Below the pieces are notes generated by a model. It did not search any database. It was not told where the DNA came from and saw only the letters and a list, made by a program, of their open reading frames with translations. Source: Acholeplasmatales bacterium (GTDB lineage Bacteria; Bacillota_I; Bacilli_A; ML615J-28; CAG-313). From it: a stretch of 7,881 nucleotides of DNA. The stretch covers positions 1-7,881 of the forward strand of contig DPOU01000001.1 in the NCBI GenBank assembly GCA_003539625.1. Reading direction: 5' to 3'. Below, one piece after another: positions 5,096 through 7,881 of the stretch; within the stretch, counting starts at the first letter, position 1; every line of letters begins with the position of its first letter. Position numbers and translations under genes: made by a program.

Positions 5096-6019
5096 ATGGA
5101 ATTTAGACAAGCATTAGCAAAAGCTTTAGCTGAATTAATGAGAGAAGATAATAAAATATGCGTTTTAGATGCTGACTTATCAAAACCCAATGGTACTAGC
5201 TCGTTATATAAAGAATTTCCTGATAGATGTTTTGATGTAGGGATTGCGGAAGCAAATATGGTCGGAGTTGCTGCAGGACTTGCTGCATACGGCTATAAAC
5301 CGATTGTTGTAACTTTTGCTCCTTTTGCAACAAGACGTGTTTGTGATCAAATTGCTGTATCAGTTGCGTATGCAAAACAAAATGTTAAAATTGTTGGTAC
5401 TGACCCTGGAATAACTGCCGAATTAAATGGTGGAACTCATATGAGTTTTGAAGATATAGCAACACTAAGAAGTATTCCTACTATGACAATATATGATGCA
5501 GTAGATGATACTCAAGTATATCAAGCTATTAAGCAAATTATGAATACTGATGGTCCATGCTATATAAGAATGCCTAGAAAAGCTGCTCAACCAGTTTATG
5601 ATGAAAATTATAAATTCGCTTTACATAAAGCTGATGTTATAACTAAAGGTAATGATATTACAATCGTTGCTTCAGGAATTATGGTAGCAGAATCATTAAA
5701 AGCAGTTTTAAAATTAAAAGAAGAAGGCATATCTGCAGAACTTATTAGTGCTAATACAATAAAACCATTAGATGAAGAAACAATACTTAATTCTATTAAA
5801 AAGACTAATCATGTTGTTACTTGTGAAAATCACAATGTAATAGGCGGACTTTATTCTGCTGTTAGTGAAATGTTAATAGAAAAATATCCATTACATGTCG
5901 ATAAAATTGCCGTTATGGATCAATTTGGACAAGTAGGTAAATATAGCGAATTACTTAACTACTATCATTTAACATCAAATGATATATATAATGTTGTAAA
6001 GAAAAATTTAAATAAATAA
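5096..6019 (+). CDS. tktB: Transketolase, C-terminal subunit (split transketolase)
   Basis: This is the pyrimidine-binding and C-terminal half of the split transketolase, and it should form a complex with the product of the gene just upstream. It has 307 residues, typical of such subunits. DVGIAEANMVGVAAGLA (47-63) holds Glu52, the residue expected to contact the thiamine aminopyrimidine. FAPFATRRVCDQI (74-86) follows. NGGTHMSFEDIATLRSIP (111-128) carries the conserved His115. PCYIRMPRK (154-162) closes the Pyr domain. The C-terminal domain (about 180-307) includes TCENHNVIGGLYSAV (242-256). A strong SD, AGGAGG (5083-5088), overlaps the stop of the first subunit, giving 7-nt spacing and likely coupled translation for balanced subunits. 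No damage is seen. Confidence 0.93.
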   Translation: MEFRQALAKALAELMREDNKICVLDADLSKPNGTSSLYKEFPDRCFDVGIAEANMVGVAAGLAAYGYKPIVVTFAPFATRRVCDQIAVSVAYAKQNVKIVGTDPGITAELNGGTHMSFEDIATLRSIPTMTIYDAVDDTQVYQAIKQIMNTDGPCYIRMPRKAAQPVYDENYKFALHKADVITKGNDITIVASGIMVAESLKAVLKLKEEGISAELISANTIKPLDEETILNSIKKTNHVVTCENHNVIGGLYSAVSEMLIEKYPLHVDKIAVMDQFGQVGKYSELLNYYHLTSNDIYNVVKKNLNK

Positions 6020-6040
6020 AGAAAAAGAGGAAAAACAACA

Positions 6041-7006
6041 ATGGCAACTTTACATGGTAAAAAAATCAAACTTTTTTCATTAAACTCTAACTTAGAATTG
6101 GCACAAGAAATAGCTGATTATATTAATGTCCCACTATCTAAGTGCGAGATTAATCGTTTCTCCGATGGTGAAGTACAAGTTAATATAGAAGAAACTGTAC
6201 GTGGACACATTGTATTTGTAATACAATCTACAAATGCACCAGTAAATGATAACTATATGGAATTGTTAATAATGATAGACGCTTTAAAACGTGCATCTGC
6301 TGAACAAATTAATATTATAATGCCATACTATGGTTACTCAAGACAAGATCGTAAAGCTGCACCAAGACAACCTATATCAGCAAAATTAATGGCTGACTTA
6401 TTACAAGTTGCTGGAGCATCAAGATTAATGTGTTTAGACTTGCACGCAGATCAAATTCAAGGCTTTTTCGATATTCCGATTGATAACTTCTTAGCATTAC
6501 CAATTTTAGCTGATTACTTTGTAAAAGAAAAAATTGAGGATATCGTTGTTGTTGCTCCTGACCATGGTGGTACAACTCGTGCTAGAAAACTTGCAATGGT
6601 TTTAGATGCACCAATGGCAATTATAGATAAACGTCGCCCTAGACCTAATGTTGCCGAGGTTATGAATGTTATAGGTGAAGTTGAAGGTAAAAACTGTATT
6701 ATAATCGATGATATGATCGATACAGCTGGAACCGTTTCTGTTGTTGTTAAAACTTTAAAAGAACGTGGTGCAAAAACAGTACGTGTTTGTTGCACTCATG
6801 CATTACTTTCTGGTGCTGCAGTTGAAAGATTAAATAATGCTCCACTTGAACAACTTGTTGTAACAAATACTGCTAAATTGACAGAAGATAAAAAACATAT
6901 AAAAGGATTAGTTGTGTTATCCGTTGCAACATTACTAGGTAGAGGTATCTTAAACATTATTGACGACAAACCAGTAAGTGATTTATTTATATATAATAAA
7001 AAATAA
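6041..7006 (+). CDS. prs: Ribose-phosphate pyrophosphokinase (PRPP synthetase), class I
   Basis: It makes 5-phosphoribosyl 1-pyrophosphate from ribose 5-phosphate and ATP for purine, pyrimidine, His, Trp and NAD synthesis. The 321 residues are the standard length. FSDGE (40-44) and YSRQDRK (99-105) bind ATP. CLDLHADQIQGFFD (131-144) holds the metal-binding His135. DKRRPRPN (196-203) is the flexible catalytic loop with Lys197 and Arg199. IIDDMIDTAGT (221-231) is the PRPP/ribose-phosphate loop. The allosteric-type class I layout is intact. The SD AGAGG (6026-6030) is 10 nt from the ATG, a long gap. It follows the transketolase genes by 21 nt, placing production and use of ribose 5-phosphate in one operon. 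The prs position after spoVG matches B. subtilis, where glmU intervenes. Confidence 0.97.
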   Translation: MATLHGKKIKLFSLNSNLELAQEIADYINVPLSKCEINRFSDGEVQVNIEETVRGHIVFVIQSTNAPVNDNYMELLIMIDALKRASAEQINIIMPYYGYSRQDRKAAPRQPISAKLMADLLQVAGASRLMCLDLHADQIQGFFDIPIDNFLALPILADYFVKEKIEDIVVVAPDHGGTTRARKLAMVLDAPMAIIDKRRPRPNVAEVMNVIGEVEGKNCIIIDDMIDTAGTVSVVVKTLKERGAKTVRVCCTHALLSGAAVERLNNAPLEQLVVTNTAKLTEDKKHIKGLVVLSVATLLGRGILNIIDDKPVSDLFIYNKK

Positions 7007-7020
7007 AAAGAGGTATACGT

Positions 7021-7248
7021 ATGAATCAAAATGGATATAATAGCCAAGAAGAACAAATCATAGATGTTCCTTATTATACAAGAGGTTTGTCTGACGGAAA
7101 TAATTTAAGAATTTCAAGAAGAATCATACGTGCGCAAAATGTAATAAATTATAGAAGAAAGATAAGCGAAATATTTGTAAATGAAAAAACATTTAGAACA
7201 GATAGATTAAATCAAGTAATTAACGACGCAGTAAAATTATTAAAATAA
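7021..7248 (+). CDS. Small basic protein of unknown function
   Basis: I do not recognise this 75-residue product. The first 20 residues are polar and acidic-leaning (EQIIDVPYYT, 11-20). Residues 28-75 are rich in Arg and Lys (NLRISRRIIR, NYRRKISEIF) and read as two or three amphipathic helices. The net charge is about +5. There is no membrane segment, signal peptide or Cys. It is likely a real gene: AGAGGT (7009-7014) lies 6 nt before the ATG, it starts 14 nt after prs in the same direction, its codon use matches its neighbours, and a strong terminator follows. In B. subtilis ctc and pth follow prs; this is neither. Helical basic content would suit RNA or protein binding, but that is a guess. 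Confidence 0.7.
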   Translation: MNQNGYNSQEEQIIDVPYYTRGLSDGNNLRISRRIIRAQNVINYRRKISEIFVNEKTFRTDRLNQVINDAVKLLK

Positions 7249-7255
7249 ATAGTAT

Positions 7256-7293
7256 AAAAAGAGGATATGGATGATTTAAATATCCTCTTTTTT
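7256..7293 (+). terminator. Strong terminator between the tkt-prs operon and the rRNA operon
   Basis: GAGGATAT (7261-7268) pairs with ATATCCTC (7280-7287) around an 11-nt loop, followed by six T (7288-7293). The five A before the stem (7256-7260) can pair with the T run, lengthening the helix to 13 bp and making the element usable on either strand. It insulates the rRNA promoters. Confidence 0.88.
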
Positions 7294-7323
7294 GTGCAAT
7301 AAAAATAAAAAAGTGTATATGTG

Positions 7324-7352
7324 TAGACAAAAAATGTAAAATTTGGTATACT
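7324..7352 (+). promoter_or_regulatory. rRNA operon promoter P1
   Basis: TAGACA (7324-7329), a 17-bp spacer and TATACT (7347-7352) with a TG extension at 7344-7345. The preceding bases 7296-7320 are A-rich and could act as an UP element. The predicted start is near 7359. It is near-identical to P2, 100 bp downstream. Confidence 0.8.
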
Positions 7353-7423
7353 CTATATGCTTTCTTAAGAGAGATATTTAAAAATTCTTGAAAAAAGAAA
7401 GAAAAAATATAAATATCAAATTC

Positions 7424-7452
7424 TTGACAAAAGGAATAAAATTTGGTATAAT
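7424..7452 (+). promoter_or_regulatory. rRNA operon promoter P2
   Basis: A consensus TTGACA (7424-7429), a 17-bp spacer and a consensus TATAAT (7447-7452), again with TG at 7444-7445. A long A-rich tract (about 7391-7420) lies directly upstream as a candidate UP element. The predicted start is near 7459. It is the strongest promoter in the window by sequence. Confidence 0.9.
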
Positions 7453-7460
7453 ATAAAAGA

Positions 7461-7501
7461 TGCGTTAAGCGACGCAAGAAAAAAATTGATCTTTGAAAAC
7501 T
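7461..7501 (+). promoter_or_regulatory. rRNA leader antitermination region: boxB-like hairpin and boxA
   Basis: TGCGT (7461-7465) pairs with ACGCA (7472-7476) around a 6-nt loop, right at the predicted 5' end of P2 transcripts. TGATCTTTGAAAACT (7487-7501) resembles the boxA element found in rRNA leaders of Bacillota, where NusB/NusE bind to protect transcription from Rho. The order hairpin then boxA matches the boxB-boxA layout of rRNA leaders. Confidence 0.7.
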
Positions 7502-7530
7502 AAACATAACAGGTGGAGCAAGGATAAAAC

Positions 7531-7881
<351 letters not shown>

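Noticed and set aside
4287..6019. A frameshift splitting a single transketolase gene
   Set aside because: Each half has its own SD and start, a clean gap, and the lengths of known two-subunit transketolases, so this is a natural split and not a broken gene.
7220..7507. Minus-strand 95-codon open frame across the rRNA promoter region
   Set aside because: It covers the terminator, both rRNA promoters and the leader on the opposite strand, has a low-complexity Phe-rich translation, and overlaps elements with clear functions.

Overview
The window looks like a chromosomal housekeeping segment from a low-GC Bacillota bacterium. The evidence is strongly AT-rich coding sequence, AGGAGG-type ribosome binding sites, a delta subunit of RNA polymerase, SpoVG, and a 16S rRNA 5' end of the Bacilli/Erysipelotrichia/gut-Mollicutes kind. 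That last placement is an impression from reading the 16S by eye, not a database result. All ten protein genes and the rRNA lie on the + strand. All five Trp codons are TGG and no gene contains an in-frame TGA, so the standard bacterial code fits and there is no sign of Mycoplasma-type UGA=Trp.

Layout: (1) rpoE (108-623) has its own sigma-A promoter and a terminator that starts at its stop codon. (2) A tightly packed run follows: ksgA/rsmA (16S dimethyltransferase), yabG (sporulation protease), ispE (MEP isoprenoid pathway) and a two-TM YcxB-like membrane protein (683-3747). It ends in a terminator whose loop holds the stop codon and has an extra internal promoter ahead of yabG. (3) spoVG (3912-4166) is a single gene with its own promoter and terminator. 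A palindromic LacI-family-type operator sits inside the promoter spacer. (4) A transketolase split into N- and C-terminal genes, prs (PRPP synthetase) and a small unknown gene form an operon (4287-7248). A second copy of the operator core lies upstream of its promoter, and a strong terminator ends it. (5) An rRNA operon starts with two near-identical tandem promoters exactly 100 bp apart, a hairpin plus boxA leader, and the first ~350 nt of 16S rRNA, cut by the window end.

The order ksgA-yabG-ispE-spoVG-prs is the order known from Bacillus subtilis near its origin. Here veg, sspF, purR, ridA and glmU are absent, and a YcxB-like gene and the split transketolase occupy the gaps. YabG is essentially restricted to endospore formers, so the organism is probably a spore former or a recent descendant of one. 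Transketolase supplies ribose 5-phosphate, which Prs turns into PRPP, so that operon is metabolically coherent.

I found no new multi-gene system, transposon, CRISPR array, tRNA or prophage. The observations most worth checking are regulatory: the shared palindrome at the spoVG and tkt-prs control regions, the dual-looking promoter before yabG, and the duplicated rRNA promoter.
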